Assembly (NCBI GenBank): GCA_016858145.1
Contig: JAEHOE010000018.1
Span: 682,001 to 746,000 of the forward strand
Origin: Edaphochlamys debaryana
Taxonomy: Eukaryota > Chlorophyta > Chlorophyceae > Chlamydomonadales
Direction: 5' to 3'
DNA: 64,000 bases
Notes under the pieces: generated by a model
Told to the model about the DNA's origin: nothing
Seen by the model: the letters and a program-made list of their open reading frames with translations, nothing else
Databases searched by the model: none
Translations under genes and position numbers: made by a program
Shown here: positions 1-11,894 of the stretch, one piece after another
How the letters are laid out: each line of letters starts with the position of its first letter
Numbering within the stretch: the stretch's first letter is position 1

Positions 1-1002
1 AATAGGTCACAGGCTGGTGTGGAGTTGGCAATACAGGCGGCCCGAGCGTCGTGCAACTGGTATCCGCAACAGTTGCGGGCCCTCGAAGTAGTTCGCCAGT
101 TGCGCACCATCGCAGTTCCCCCTTCCCCAACGCTGCCTGCAAGCGCATATGTGAACAGGGTGCATACAAGCGCGCCCGAAAGACAACTGCGACGGTCGAC
201 TCCGGGATGGTGCGCGCTGTGCTCACTCCACCTTACCCCGACAGACTTGTGCAATGCATACACTTGCTTGGTTTCACAACGGTGCACAGGCGCTCAGGCC
301 TAAGAGCTAGGCCTGAGCAAGGTCAGCAGTAGCTGGGCCTGGGCTGGGTCCTGCTGGGCGCACGCCTGTGCGCCTTCGCGCAAAGATTGTGCTTGGAGTA
401 TGCTGTGCTTCCTATGATGATGATGAATGAACGCGCGTGCGTTTCATCCTCCAGCGGCACCAGAGCCACCTCAAATGGCTGGCAGTCTGGCGAGTCGGCG
501 AAGCGTAGAGGAGGACCAGTCGGACGGGACGAACTGGGGCTCACTGTAATGGAGAACGGCAGGGCGTGGAGGGCAAGCGTGTCAGCTGGGGGGAGCAGGG
601 GGCATGGGAGGGCTGGTCGGCAGCTTGGTCGGTGTCCGCGAACAATGCCTCAGCGACCATCAGCCGCCCCGCCATGGATATGCGTGAAAGGGGGGTATCC
701 TGTAAGGGAGGTACGCTGCCCACTGGCTCGAGGGGCCATGCGGGGAAATGTTGGGGCCTGGCGGGGAGATGTGGCGGTCCGGTGCGGGGCAAACCCGCGA
801 CGAGCCCGGTGTCCCCCGTCTGAAAACACTGCACAGTGGCAATATGCATCTGTGACAAAAGTGAATTAGACAATACGGCGTTAGGAGAACGAACAAGCTC
901 TCCCCGGCAGAATTCACTTGCACTTGCACCCTGGTGTTGCGCTTGACAGCATGACCGCTGCGTAGATTCTAACAACGTATACTGTCCATCGCTTGGTTCG
1001 GC
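1..1002. other. No gene recognised (left edge)
   Basis: I see no family-like protein, splice-linked exon set or RNA gene here. The open frames are short, overlap on both strands and look like chance frames in GC-rich DNA. The last stretch before 1003 is presumably the promoter and 5' leader of the protease gene. The rest may be flanking sequence of a gene outside the window. Confidence 0.5.
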
Positions 1003-2988
1003 ATGGCGACCAAGCGCAGGGGCGAGGACGCAGCGCGTGTGCTGAGCTATGGCGACGTCCTGCTGCGCGTTCAGGACGTTGTGCTTCTGGAGGGCCCTGA
1101 ATGGCTCAACGACCAGGCAAGCGGTTCGCTCGGGACGCTGGTAGGCGCTCGCCTGACGTCAACCGGCGATGATGGGTGTTGCACCCCCACGCACCTCCCT
1201 GGCGCAGCACCGAGCTGGCCTACGGAGATGAGGCCCGTGGGGATTCGGCCGGGGTCGGGGACCGGTCAATAGGGGCTGTGTACCGGGCTTTAACGGCAGG
1301 ACGCCTGCATCGGATCAGGGGTACAACGGGGGGCAGGGGAGTCAGACGACGGCGAGGGTGGCTAGCGCAGGGGGCCCGCTGGACCCTGCCCAGACCACAT
1401 TACAGCCAACGTGTTGCCATCGGCGCAACGGGGCCCTGTTGAAACAACGTGTCACCACTCAACCCACACCACAGATCGTCTCCTTCTGGTTTGAGTACCT
1501 AGACGAGGAGCACGTGGCAGCCGCGGCGGCCCGGCGGGGCCCCGAGGCCGCCTCGGCAAGGGCCTCGATTCTCCTCCTTCCGCCCGCCACAACCTTTCTG
1601 CTGATGCACGGCGCGGGTGAGTGCCAAGGACTTCAACGCAAAGGTCCAGAGCCAAAGCAATCCTCAGTTGGCACCGTGTGTAGGGGATCTGTGTCTATTT
1701 TCGGTAGCGGCGAAGCCCCCCGCAACCCCCGCCCCCCGCCCCCCGCCCCCCGCCCCCCGCCCCCCCGCCCCCCCGCCCCCCGCAACCCCCGCCCCCCAAT
1801 GATTGAAAGGATTAGACTATTGAAAGGATGATTGGAGACAAAGACAGTTGACAAAGGAAAGGATTGAGAGGCACTTGTGCTATGTGGGGGTGAGGGTTCG
1901 ACTTCGGGTCCGCTGACGCCCTGGCTTGCCACCCACCCACCCGGCCCAGACATGGCCGCTGAGGTCCTGGCCCCTCTCAAGGTGCGATGCGGGTGACCAT
2001 GGCGCTTGAAGAACTCTGCTTCGTGTCGAGGTCCTTGAAACTCAGATGCAGACAGGGCCCCGGCATACAACCCCCCACCCGTAACCGCTTGTTCCATCAC
2101 GGCCCCTCCATTGCGGCCCCTGGAACACGAGCAGCCCTCCTTGTCACCCCCTCACACCAGCAAACTCCTCTCCTCCTCACACGCAGCCCGCCTCCAGGGG
2201 ACTGGTGCTGTTTGCGGTCAACGACAACACCGACCCCAGCCGGGCGGCGGGCGGCAGCCACTGGTGGGGGCCGGGGGCTCGGAGGATGGGCGCGCGTCCT
2301 AGCGGGGCAAGCTGTGCCTCCAAGGCTGACCGTCTTGGCCTAACCTACTCCGCTGCCCCGCACTTAAGCGCAAGGAGTGGGCACCAGAAGCCGTTGAGGC
2401 GCAACCTGCTGCACCTCTAGCCCGCCCCTCTAGCCCGCCCCTCCATCCCTCTATCCCTCATTCCGCGCCTCTTGACACCCCCTCTCCTTCACGCCTTCCC
2501 TCCTCCCACCAACCCCTGCCACCCCCAGGAGCCTGCTGGCCTACCACCGCCCCTCCAACACGTTGCGCCACTACGACTCCAGCCCGGGCAGCGGCAACGA
2601 GCCCAACGCGCGGCGCCTGGCGGCGGCGGTGGGCCCCGCCCTCGCCGGCCGCTCCTCCCCCGCTCCCCTTCTGGTGCAGGTCGGGGCCATGCCGAGGCAG
2701 GTGAACGGCCACGACTGCGGAGTGTACGTGCTGGCCATGGCCAGGGCGCTGTGTGAGTGGTGGGTGGAGGAGGCGGCGGGCAAGGCTGGAGCGGCGGCGG
2801 GGAAGGCGGAAGGGGAGGGGCCAGAGGTGCAGGTGGTGGAGGGTGAGGCGGGGGTGGAGGAGGAGGAGGCCAGGTGGGTGGCACGCGAGGCGGGACTGGG
2901 AGAGTGGTTGACGGCGCGGTATGTGAGACTCATGCGGGCGAAGGTGCGGGAGCTGATCGGGGCCAAGGCGGAGAGCAGGGGGGACTGA
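1003..2988 (+). CDS. NEDD8-specific cysteine protease (NEDP1/SENP8, Ulp1 family C48)
   Basis: Five exons fit: 1003-1116, 1475-1616, 1950-1992, 2198-2263 and 2529-2988, giving about 274 aa. Seen: the N-terminal VVLLEGPEWLNDQ and IVSFWFEYL segments match the Ulp1 fold start. FAVNDN and GGSHW carry the catalytic His (about residue 121), RHYDS the Asp (138), and MPRQVNGHDCGVYVL the oxyanion Gln (179) and nucleophile Cys (185). The VNDN and GSHWSLL wording is closer to SENP8/NEDP1 than to SUMO proteases. Known for the family: it matures NEDD8 and removes it from substrates such as cullins. An Ala/Glu-rich insert follows the Cys region (about 195-235). Intron 1 is GC-AG (CAG|GCAAGC), forced by frame. 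The exon 3 donor at 1993 was chosen over the GT at 1982 because only it keeps the VNDN frame; that junction is the least certain. Confidence 0.85.
1712..1797. repeat. C-rich simple repeat (CCCCCGC-type)
   Basis: A run of CCCCCGC and longer C-tract variants, bounded on both sides by GCAACCCCCGCC, lies inside intron 2 of the NEDP1-like gene. It is low-complexity intronic sequence with no coding potential. Confidence 0.8.
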
Positions 2989-3785
2989 TAAGGGCGTGCG
3001 GCATGCAAGAGAGAGGAGGGTGGCTTGGTAGTATGATGGGACGGCGATGCAGGAGTGGAAGTGTGGAGCCCGCTGTGGCTCGGGCCCATTCCACCGGCAC
3101 TGTCGGGTGTGGTGCAGTGGTGCTGCTCTGAAGCTCGGAGCTGAACGCGTTGAGGAAGGTGTTTGAGGAAAGGGAGGAGTACATAGGAGTCCTATGATAG
3201 GACGGGCATTGTGTTAGTGTGTGAGGGGCTGGTCGTGGTAAACCGAGGTGGGCGCAGATGTGAGCAAAGGAACGAGGCCGGTTTGGTGGGGCTGTGGGAC
3301 TGGTTCGCTGGTAGGGTAGTCTGGGCAGGGCGGCCAAGAGACCGGTGGAAGCCCTCTCTCTCCTTCGTTGCAGTGACGTCGAGAGCCCCAGCATCCTCAC
3401 AACAGCAATCACAGCCTCCCAGAGAATACGATAGGTAGGATGTGCACAGCAGGAAATCGTCTTAGCGACCGCGGCAGCATCTCAGGAGTCACGACCACAC
3501 GCCCGCCTGCCCACTTGCCTTTCGCCACTACGTATGCCGGTCGCTTCCAAATTGAAGCGCTTCACCGCGAGGGACTGCAGCGAGCACCCACACACCCCGT
3601 ACGACCGGGCTGCACAGTCACACATCAAAGCCTGCAGCCCGACCATGCGTAGCATCCTCAACAGCCAAGACCCTCCTCTCGAGGTACTCGAGCGCCTCCG
3701 CCCTCCGGTTCAGTCGCTAGCCGTGTGGCCCCCACCCAATACGCCCCCCTCCCCACCGCTGCCCGCCTTCCAGCTGCGCGCCCGC
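2989..3785. other. Convergent intergenic region
   Basis: This lies between the 3' ends of the NEDP1-like gene (+) and the Nudix gene (-), so it should hold both 3' untranslated regions. I found no TGTAA on either strand that clearly marks a cleavage site, and no gene-like frame. Confidence 0.5.
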
Positions 3786-4958
3786 TCACGCCGCCCCGCC
3801 CGTGCTGCCGCCCGCGCCCGGCGGCGGCAGCATGGACTGAAGCTCGGCCACGTTTGCACCGCCAAACAGGATCCGTACGACAGGGTGCAGCGCCATGTCG
3901 GACGGCGGCGGGCCGGCGGCGGCGGCCGCTGCGGCGGCGGCCTCCTCCTGGGCCGAGGCCCCCATGAGGGGTTTGTCGTGGGCACCTGGCTCGTGAGCAA
4001 CGGCGTGCGGTCGGGCCAGGGCCCAGGCGTGGTTCACGTCCAGCCAGCGCCAGTCCGTGTGCTCGTCTGGGGGAGGCGGGGCCCGAGGGAGGAAAAGAGA
4101 CGTAAAAAATGGGGGCGCGGAGGGCCGTGAATAAAGCCCGGGCCCAGGTTGAAGTGCTGAATGCTATGGCCGGGGGAACCGGTAGTCTGCGTCAACAGTG
4201 TTGGGAAGGAGGCCCAGACAAAGGTCCTAGCCCGCATGATCGGACTGGGCGTGTGCGCTCCCGCTTTCCGTTGCCAGCCCTCACCATTGAGCGTGGGCTG
4301 GTAGGCAGCGCGCGAGGGCGGGGGGATGGTGCAGATGAAGATGGTGTAGCGCTTCTGCAGGGCCTTGCCGCGCCTGCAGGGGAAGAGGAAAAGCAGTCGG
4401 GCACGAGTCCTTTACCCCATAGTCGGCTGCCCTTGGCATGCGGCCGGCACCCGGCCCTTTCGAGACTTTCAACCCCCAGGCCCAGTCTCATGCGCTGCCC
4501 TTCAACTCCTTGCTGGACCTTGCGCCATCCCTGCACCAAGGCACAGCATGCTAGCGGCCCTGCGGCCTGCGCCCCACCGCGTGAGGATGGAGCCGCGCAC
4601 TTGCAGTCCCTCCGGCAGGGCGCCGATCTCCTCCCCCGCCTCCCGCAGGGCGGTCTTGAGTAGGTCGCCGGCGTCCTCGGGGTCGGCGTTGCCGCCCGGC
4701 AGCCCCCAGGAGCCTGGGTTGCCACTGGCCTCGCTGCGCTTCAGGACCAGGCAGGCGCCCTCGCAGCTGTGTTGTTGGCAATTGACGTGGATGTTATGAG
4801 GGGTGAGGAGGGGATGGAAGGCGGGGGTGATGACGTGCGAGGGCAGGAGGAGAGAAGTAGCAGAGCGGCATGGCAGCGGAGCCGGTGCATGCAGGGCTCC
4901 CAACTCACCAGATGAGCAGCCCGGCCCCGACTTTGCTCGGCGCTTCGCCAGTTGCCAT
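3786..4958 (-). CDS. Nudix hydrolase with CoA-diphosphatase-like box
   Basis: Four exons on the minus strand: 4909-4958, 4578-4766, 4285-4373 and 3786-4066, giving 202 aa. The start ATG at 4958 gives MATGEAPSKVGAGLLI, the usual opening strand of a Nudix fold, joined to CEGACLVLKRSE. The Nudix box spans about residues 41-65: GGNADPEDAG, then TALREAGEEIG with the metal-binding Glu residues. The spacing between the first Glu and the REAGEE block is three residues longer than in MutT. It resembles the GGxxDPxDxxxxxTALREAxEEIG form of NUDT7/NUDT8 CoA diphosphatases, but the full upstream UPF0035 signature is not evident. YTIFIC and HTDWRWLDV downstream also fit Nudix proteins. The C-terminal 45 residues are Ala-rich and probably disordered. 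The substrate cannot be assigned from sequence alone. Confidence 0.85.
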
Positions 4959-5870
4959 GCTCTGCGCCGAGAGGCGTTACGTACGCCGCGCAGCCGCGAT
5001 AGCCCGCACCCACCCAAGCTCCGGTACCGAGACTTAAAGCGCTCAGAGCACTGCTAGATAGGCCTTTGTCGTGGGTATGTCGGGACTGGGGCTCTTCCCG
5101 GCAATCGTAGCAGTAGCCGCCTGTCCTGGGAGCTGTTAAATAAAGTCGATGGCCTGCAAAGGCCCACAGACAAGCCTGGCGAAGCGATGGCGCAGGGTTG
5201 TCCCCAAGCTTAACGGACTGGTGCGGGTTATGGGCACGGCCGCTCACGCTCTGTAGCCTAATGCTGGGGCGGAGATGTATGGGCCCGCCCGATGGCACGG
5301 ACGCGGTACACCGAGCACCTTACAGTATGAACGTTGCCGATCTAGGCGGGCACGAACACACCGCGAGTTCCCCCGGCATCCCTACGGCCTCGGCACCCCT
5401 CCGGCCTCGCGGAGTCACCTCTCAGCCTTAACCACGCGCCGCCCTTGCTATAACAATAGCATAAGCATCACTCCCACGAACGGCCTCGGCCTGCCTTCAA
5501 ACAGCCTGTAGCCTTCCGGGCCAGCATGTTCCGCCCAGCCCTGGGCCCGGAGCACCCGCGATCAGGCGGCCCTGGCCAGCCCTGGTCCCCCTCTGCGGTC
5601 ATGTCCCGCCTCTTGGCTCCATGAGAGCAGGCCTCACAGGGATCTCCCCGGCTCCTGTGCGGAGGGTGAGGCCGCCGTGGTGCTCCGCCGCCGCCACGGG
5701 CTCGCCAGCCACTCGGCCCTGCGAGGGATACGAGGTGGGAACGCTGCTTTGACGTCGGGGCTGAAGCACAGGGCCGAGGTCCAAGACAAACACCAGTGCG
5801 TATTATTCCTGCATATGCTTCAGCAACAACACCTCATCGCCCAAGCCCCCAGACGGCCACACCCCAGCGC
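4959..5870. other. Intergenic region between two minus-strand genes
   Basis: It should contain the Nudix promoter (near 4959 upward) and the 3' untranslated region of the Tim17/22/23-like gene (down from 5870). An A/T-rich TTAAATAAAG lies near 5137-5146. No gene-like frame was found. Confidence 0.5.
5320..5324 (-). terminator. Candidate TGTAA poly(A) signal of the Tim17/22/23-like gene
   Basis: The plus strand reads TTACA, i.e. TGTAA on the minus strand, about 550 nt after the stop at 5871. That distance is ordinary for green-algal 3' untranslated regions. The motif is short, so this is tentative. Confidence 0.45.
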
Positions 5871-7917
5871 TCACCACGTGCGTGGCTTGGCGCCCGATGC
5901 ATGCGCCTCCGCCCCTGCGCCGCCTCTCCCCGAGTAGCCGGCGCCGGTCCCCCGGTGCCCCTGCTGCGCCGCGCCGCTCCCACCTGTCCCCGCGCCCGAC
6001 GGCCCCGCCTGCTCCTGCGCCTCCCCCAGCCCCCGGCTCGCCTCCGCGTTCGCCTGGCCCTGCGCCCTCCCCTGCGCCTGCTGCTGCTGCTGCTGCTGCT
6101 GCAGGAGGACGTCCGCCTCCAGGCCCCCCAGCTGCAGCCAGGCCAGGTACCCGGCGTCATCGTCCGCCACGTCAGCGCCCACGTCCGCAGCCGCTGCCCC
6201 TGCCCCTGCGGGCGACGCGGCTCCGGCTGCTGCTCCTGCGATGGCGGCGGCGGCTGGCGCCTGCGCCTGCCGGGCCCGGCCCCCGGCCGCCGCGGTCGCG
6301 GCCGCGGCCTCCGCCGCCAGTCGGTCGTTGAGCTGCTTGAGCTCGCGCTCGCGGATGGCCAGGGACTCGACGATCACGTCCTGCGGGCAGCAGGGTTGTG
6401 AAATGTCAGGACAGGGGTGGGAAGTGTGGCAGGAGCACGGTGGCATTCTGTGGACACGGTGGTAGTGAGAATCGTGCGTGGGCCGAGGTGTGTGTGTGTG
6501 TGTTGGTGGATAAGCAGCACCGCCTCCGCTCGCGCATGGACACAGGAAGCGTGTGGCGCAGGAGGTGAGTCGGGCTGTGGTGGTGAGCGGTCACGAGGTG
6601 GATGCGGGGTCAGCGGCGTGGTCTTGACGCAGCTTCCTGCGGTCCTCACCTGGTTGGCCACTCCCGCAAAGGCCGCCCTCACAGCCGCGTGCTCCCGGCG
6701 GCCTGCGGAGCCAGGCGGGGCAGCCACGGCGGCCGAGGAAGTAGGGAAGGTTTAGGACGCCGTTCTGTTAGGGAGGGGTTCCGGCGGACCCCGCACACTG
6801 GCCCATCAACTCTCGTTTGGACGAGGGCCTGGCCAGGCGGGACCCTCGTGTACTCACGTGCCACCTCGGGCGAGAGCAGGCCCTCCCGGATCAGGTAGTC
6901 CTCGAGCAGGACCCTGGGGTTTCGGCGGCAGGGCCGGGGGTGTTCATGCGGCGCTCCTCAGGCAGGCGCTCATGCAAGCCCTCACGCCGAGCTCAGGCAG
7001 CATCGAGGTCAGGAGAGAACGGCTCAGAGGGGTAGTGGCACGGGGGACCCAGGGGAGAAGCGCGCGGGGCCGGCCTCACCGGGGCTGGAGGGCGGAGTTG
7101 GCCAGGTGGAGCAGTGCGCAGCCGCCGCCCCACGTGACAACGCCCAGCAGCCGGTACTTGGGGCCTGGAGGTATTTGCGTAAGATTGGGTCCGGCCGGAG
7201 CACAGGCCGTGACTCCCATGAGGCACGGCAGCGGCAGGACCCCGCCCCTGCTGCGCCCCTCGTCCTCGACAAGCGAATTGCGCCGCGGACTGGCCCTGCA
7301 GATACGACTCGCGAAGTGCGGCGCTCTCACACCCACCTTGGTAGTGACCCACGACCAGCCCGCCGGTTACGGCACCTGTGGAGGGCACAGACGGGCACAC
7401 ACACGGCCGTCAAAAGGCCTAGCCAGCGTCGATGCTGCAGGACCGCCCAGTGCATGTTGCTAGGACACCGCTGGGGGCTGCCTTACCACTGATAGCGGAG
7501 TTGATGAAGTCATGTCGGCCGCGGAGAGCGCGGCAGGACTCCTGAATGGCTGGGGGAAGATGGAGAACGAGGGCGTGGGGTTATGGCACGGGGTGATGGA
7601 GGGGGTGAGGCGTTCGGGACGGGCCCAGCAGCAGGGGGCTGTGGGACTGAGGTCTCACCGCTGAACAACAGCGCTGCGCTGCCATAGCCGACCAGCTTGT
7701 GTACAAACTCCCGTGCAGGAGATACCACACGCAGCGGGTTGTTCCGGAGGGAGAGACCTGCTGCGAGGCAGCCTGGGGGGGCCCAGCGGGTGATGGAAGA
7801 TGGGTCGCACGCTCGAGTCAGGTGCCAGCCTGCCATAGCACGTAACTCTGACGACCCACCCGCGACGAAGAGCTTTTGCCGTGTGCGGCTGTCCCAGCCC
7901 TCCGCGAGCTCCACCAT
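5871..7917 (-). CDS. Tim17/Tim22/Tim23-family (PRAT) membrane protein with long low-complexity tail
   Basis: Eight exons: 7860-7917, 7659-7757, 7487-7549, 7337-7375, 7080-7164, 6858-6913, 6650-6702 and 5871-6380, giving 320 aa with start MVELAEGW. Residues about 45-112 hold the hydrophobic part: FVHKLVGYGSAALLFS, INSAISGAVTGGLVVGHY and LLGVVTWGGGCALLHLAN, with Gly-x3-Gly spacing typical of Tim17/22/23 proteins. Known for the family: multi-span proteins of mitochondrial inner or chloroplast envelope membranes, including protein translocases, amino-acid channels and complex I subunits; I cannot choose among these. Residues about 115-175 are helical and charged (LLEDYLIREGLL, ESLAIRERELKQLNDRL). 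The last 145 residues are Ala/Gly/Gln-rich with a run of eight Gln coded by a CTG/CAG repeat near 6085-6110. The tail, all in exon 8, may be dispensable. Confidence 0.75.
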
Positions 7918-8995
7918 CGCGACTGGCGGGTATCAGCCTCCGTACGCTACGCAGCAATTGATGCCGACAATGCGTGAAATGAACGCTGGTTTGTTGCCCG
8001 TTTCGCTCCAGGATAGCGTGATCAAGCTCGCGGCCGGGTGGCTGGGATTTGCGTCGCGGCGAAGTCGCCCGCTTGACTGCAGGCCAGCTTTAAGCTAAAT
8101 GTCAAGCGCAAAGTGATATGAATGCAGGGGGTTACAAGGGCTATGCAGGATCGCCATGGGCCGCCGACGCGTCGGCACGTACCCAGGCGTAAAATTGCGG
8201 AGGCCCCTGGGGCTCCCCGGCTTGCTAGTAACTGTCTTGTTTAGGCGCACATTGATGTGGTGTCAGATCAGAGGTGTCAAGCTGCCCCAACACAGATGGC
8301 CACCTCGCCCTGCGTAGATCAGGAGGTCACGACCTGCCACAACGCCACCTTGGCGGGCTTTGGCGCCTTGGAGGTCCCGCAAACGGCTCCGGCTCAGCAT
8401 ACATTACTGTTCGTGGGCTTACAGACAGGCGTGCCCACCATACACGAGAGCCATCGCTCTGCCTCGATCGTCCGTGGATCCTTTCTTGAGCCGGATAGTC
8501 CCAAAGCGGCCGGGAAGCACAACGCAGCAACAACCACAGCCAAAGTGTTCACGCATGGAAGCTGCCAATCAGCAGCCCTTTAGTTCCAAACCCAGGCGCA
8601 TGCCTCCGACCTCAGCCAGTACAATGGTTCCCAGGCTGCCCTCGACAAACAGCCAAACCTTGGTAGCCCCACCCTCCCGAGAAATCCCGGCACATGGGAC
8701 CTCCCTGGTCCCTGCCAAGTATAAGCGCCCATCGCAGCCTCGCCCTCCCAATACTCCGCCCGCCAGCGTCGCAGCAGCCACACTATACGCACGCGCTGCC
8801 CTCCGAAAAGCCGTGTCACGTCATAATGCCTCCGCCAGTCAAGCCGCCCGGTCTCACGAGCCGCCCGCCCATGCCCCGCGCCCCGCCGCCGCCAGCGCAC
8901 GTCCCCGTGTCCCTGCATGCTGCCAAGCAGCTCGCACACAGGAACTGTGCCCAGCGCTAAGCTCCTGCGCTTAGCTCCTGCGCGTGCCGCTGCAT
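7918..8995. other. Intergenic region between two minus-strand genes
   Basis: This holds the promoter side of the Tim17/22/23-like gene (left) and the 3' untranslated region of the plastid-type gene (right). Two minus-strand TGTAA motifs occur, at 8419-8423 and 8132-8136. No gene-like frame was recognised. Confidence 0.5.
8419..8423 (-). terminator. Candidate TGTAA poly(A) signal of the plastid-type gene
   Basis: TGTAA on the minus strand lies about 575 nt after the stop at 8996. A second TGTAA at 8132-8136 is an alternative, about 860 nt after the stop. Confidence 0.4.
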
Positions 8996-10002
8996 TTACT
9001 GTGCATCGTCCACGAAGACGGAGCCGAAGGCGTAGTAGCGGTTGAGCGCCGCCACCAGGCCCGTGCAGTAGGCGCGGATGGTGGAGCGCAGGTCCTCGGA
9101 CACGGGCTCGCTGTCCATCTTCCTGCGGGGCGGAGGGGGGAGGTAGGGGTGGGTGGCGGGAGGAGGGTGAGGGTGGCGGGGCTGGAGGACGGGGAGAGGG
9201 AGCTGGGGGCTGGGGGCTGGGGCGTTGCCGCTGTGTGGAGGAGGCAAGGAGGCAGGGCTGCCAGGCAGAAGCGGAGTCGCAGAGATGCTGAAGATGCGCT
9301 TCGCCATGCGTTCGTACGGGTGTTCCGGCCTGCTCCTTTCGGCGCCTCGCCGCGCACCACGCCACGCTGGCGGCATCAAACCCACCGCAACCCCTGCCGC
9401 CGCTGCCCCTTCCCCCCCGCGCCTCGCCCGTTCCCCCCGGCCTGCGCAACTCACCAGATCTCAAAGTTCTTCCCCTTGACGTCGTCCGCCCTGCCCTCCA
9501 TGACGGGGAAGCCGTCCTCGCCGCGGCCGACATACTCGTGCTTGGTGATAATCTCCTTGTCGAACATGACCCCGAGGTCGGTCTGCTTGACGCCCTCCTT
9601 GAAGATGGACAGCGTGTAGCCCCACAGCTTGTCGTCCTCGTACACAGGCACCACGGTCATGGGCATGCCGAAGTTGCGCTGGCCATTCTCGCCAGCCTCC
9701 ATGAGCGTCCACCGATAGAGCTGGTCCATCATGTCGTCACGCGGAATGAACGCTGCCACCTCCGTCCTGGAGATGAGCTTGCCGTTCGCCACGGCTTGGC
9801 AGCTGGTCTGGCGCTGCACGCGAGGGGATGGCCGGCCTAGGGATGGTGCGACAGCCCAACCCACTTGCTGGCGGCTGACGGCATTGATGGCCGACACGCT
9901 GGAGCGAGCACCCGAAACGGCGGAGCAAGGCACCGGGCCAAAAGCGCGGCGGCCACGAAGGCGAGCCGGCTCACAAACGCGTGGTGCGGCCTGCAGCTGC
10001 AT
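8996..10002 (-). CDS. Conserved plastid-targeted-type protein of unidentified family
   Basis: Two exons, 9455-10002 and 8996-9122, give 224 aa. The first ~70 residues are rich in Arg, Ser, Ala and Val and poor in acidic residues (MQLQAAPRVCEPARLRGRRA), as in algal chloroplast transit peptides. The rest looks like a compact conserved globular domain: AAFIPRDDMMDQLYRW, NFGMPMTVVPVYEDDKLWG, TDLGVMFDKEIITKHEYVGR, GKNFEIW, and across the junction RAYCTGLVAALNRYYAFGSV near the C-terminus. The junction splits the Trp of FEIW, which supports the join. I do not recognise the family and give no function. It diverges from the F-box-like gene with only 264 bp between the start codons. Confidence 0.75.
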
Positions 10003-10266
10003 TGTGATCGACAGTAGAGTTCACGACAGAGTAATTGGGCGGAATTGTGGGGACTGGGTGCATAAAGGCGCAAAAGGGGTGGCGGGTGCCCATGCAGGAT
10101 GTCAAGAAAACCTCGAGAAGCGCCGAGCCCAATCTAAAGCTTATCCCCGCACGTATACCATTCTGGTATTTGAATCGCACTAGCCTACCAGCTCGCTTGC
10201 CGCTTCCCGTGTGTGTGGTGACACCCGCGAGGGATCTGCTGCAATCTTCGCGCAGCCGGGCGCAGA
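10003..10266. promoter_or_regulatory. Short divergent promoter region
   Basis: These 264 bp separate the start codon of the plastid-type gene (-) from that of the F-box-like gene (+), so both promoters and 5' leaders must fit here or overlap. No clear TATA box was seen on either strand. Confidence 0.5.
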
Positions 10267-11862
10267 ATGCCGTGCTGCGGCGGACACAGCAGCGGCGGAC
10301 CGCCGGCCGTCAAGTCCACGTTCTTCTCAACCTCGCCTGCGCCCGCTCTCGATGGCCCTGTCGTCGGCGCTCTCGAGAACTTGAGCGTGCTACGCAACCT
10401 GGCCGAGCATTGCGATGCAGCAACTGCAGCGGCGTGTTTTGGGGTCTCACGAGCTTGGCGAGACGCTTTTGGGCTGTCCGTAGTGAGCAGCCAGCTCGCC
10501 AGCTCTGAGACCCTCGACGGCACGCGGGCACGGTAGGTGGCGTGGGCGTGGGCTCCGCACGCTGCCCCCGTCCCTTCCGCGCCTTCCCCACCGAACCAGC
10601 GCTGCTGTATCCTCCAGGCTCCCAGCGCGGGCCGTCCCTCTGCCCCTGCCCACTGCATTCATCCCGTCCCTGGAGTGCTCCTTCGCCCGCGCCGTGCACC
10701 ACCCCCGCTCCTCCCTTTCCTCCCGCCCTTGCGCCGTGCAGCTTCATCGCCAACCTCCACGGCGCCGTAACGCTCGACGTGACGCAGGCCGTACCCACGG
10801 CGCAGCGCGGCTTCGACCGACACATCCGCGCGCTCGCGGCCAACCGCCACTTCGCGCAGCTCAAGGTGCACGTGCCCGTACGGGAGGCCTCGGAGCCGCA
10901 GCTCTCGCTCGGCTGCCTGACCGCTCTGGGCCCGCTGACTCAGCTCTCCTCCTTAGTCATCTCCCGCAACCCCTCCTTCACCTCGGCGCCGCACGTGCTG
11001 ACGGAGGCTGACGTGGCGGCGCTGGCGGTGCTCAAGGGCCTCACCTTTCTGGAGCTGTGCGCCGCCGTGCCGCCGCCGCTGGGGCTGGGGCCGCTGGCGG
11101 CGCTGGCGTCGGGTCAGCTCACGGCCCTGCGCACTCTGGCCTTCGGTCACACGAGCGCGCTGTGGCGCGTGCCCGAGGTGGGTGGGCGGAAGAGCTGGCG
11201 GAGGGAAGGTGGCGAGGTGGTGGGGAGGGGAGGCGCGGAGGGGTAGGGTAGCGTACTCGCCGAGCCCATGCCCGAGCGCCCGTGCCCCACAGCCACCCCG
11301 CCTTCAACCCGTTGCCAACGCCGACCTCCGTCGGTCTCGCCGGCCGTCCTGCTACTCACCCCGCACCCGCCGCATCCGACTCTCTTCCACCCGGCCCCCA
11401 GGTTGCGGCGCTTTGCCGGCTGCTCGACGGCCCCTGCCCCGCCCTCACGGACCTCCGACTGCGCTGCGTGGCGCCGCCCCGCGACGCCAAGCAGCTGCCG
11501 GACCTCCTCGCGCAGCCCCTGGCGCTGCGACTGACCAACTTCGCCCTCACATTCGCGCGACGGTTGGGCCGCAGCGAAAACCACAACCACCACAACGGCC
11601 CCGGCGGCGCGCCGGCGGGCGCGGCGGTTGACGACGATGACGACGATGACGAGGAGCGATTCGGGGAGTACGAGGATCTGGACGAGCCGTGGGATTCGGT
11701 CGATCACCTGGCGCCCAAGCCCGGGCTGCACGTGCTGATCGTGGAGAAGGGAACGACGGTTACGCGCATGGACATCAACGTTACGGTCAGCGTGGCGGCG
11801 TCAGACCTGCCGACGGTCTCCATGCCGAGCAGCCGCCGCAACAGCCGCCGCAACAGCCGGGC

Positions 11863-11894
<32 letters not shown>

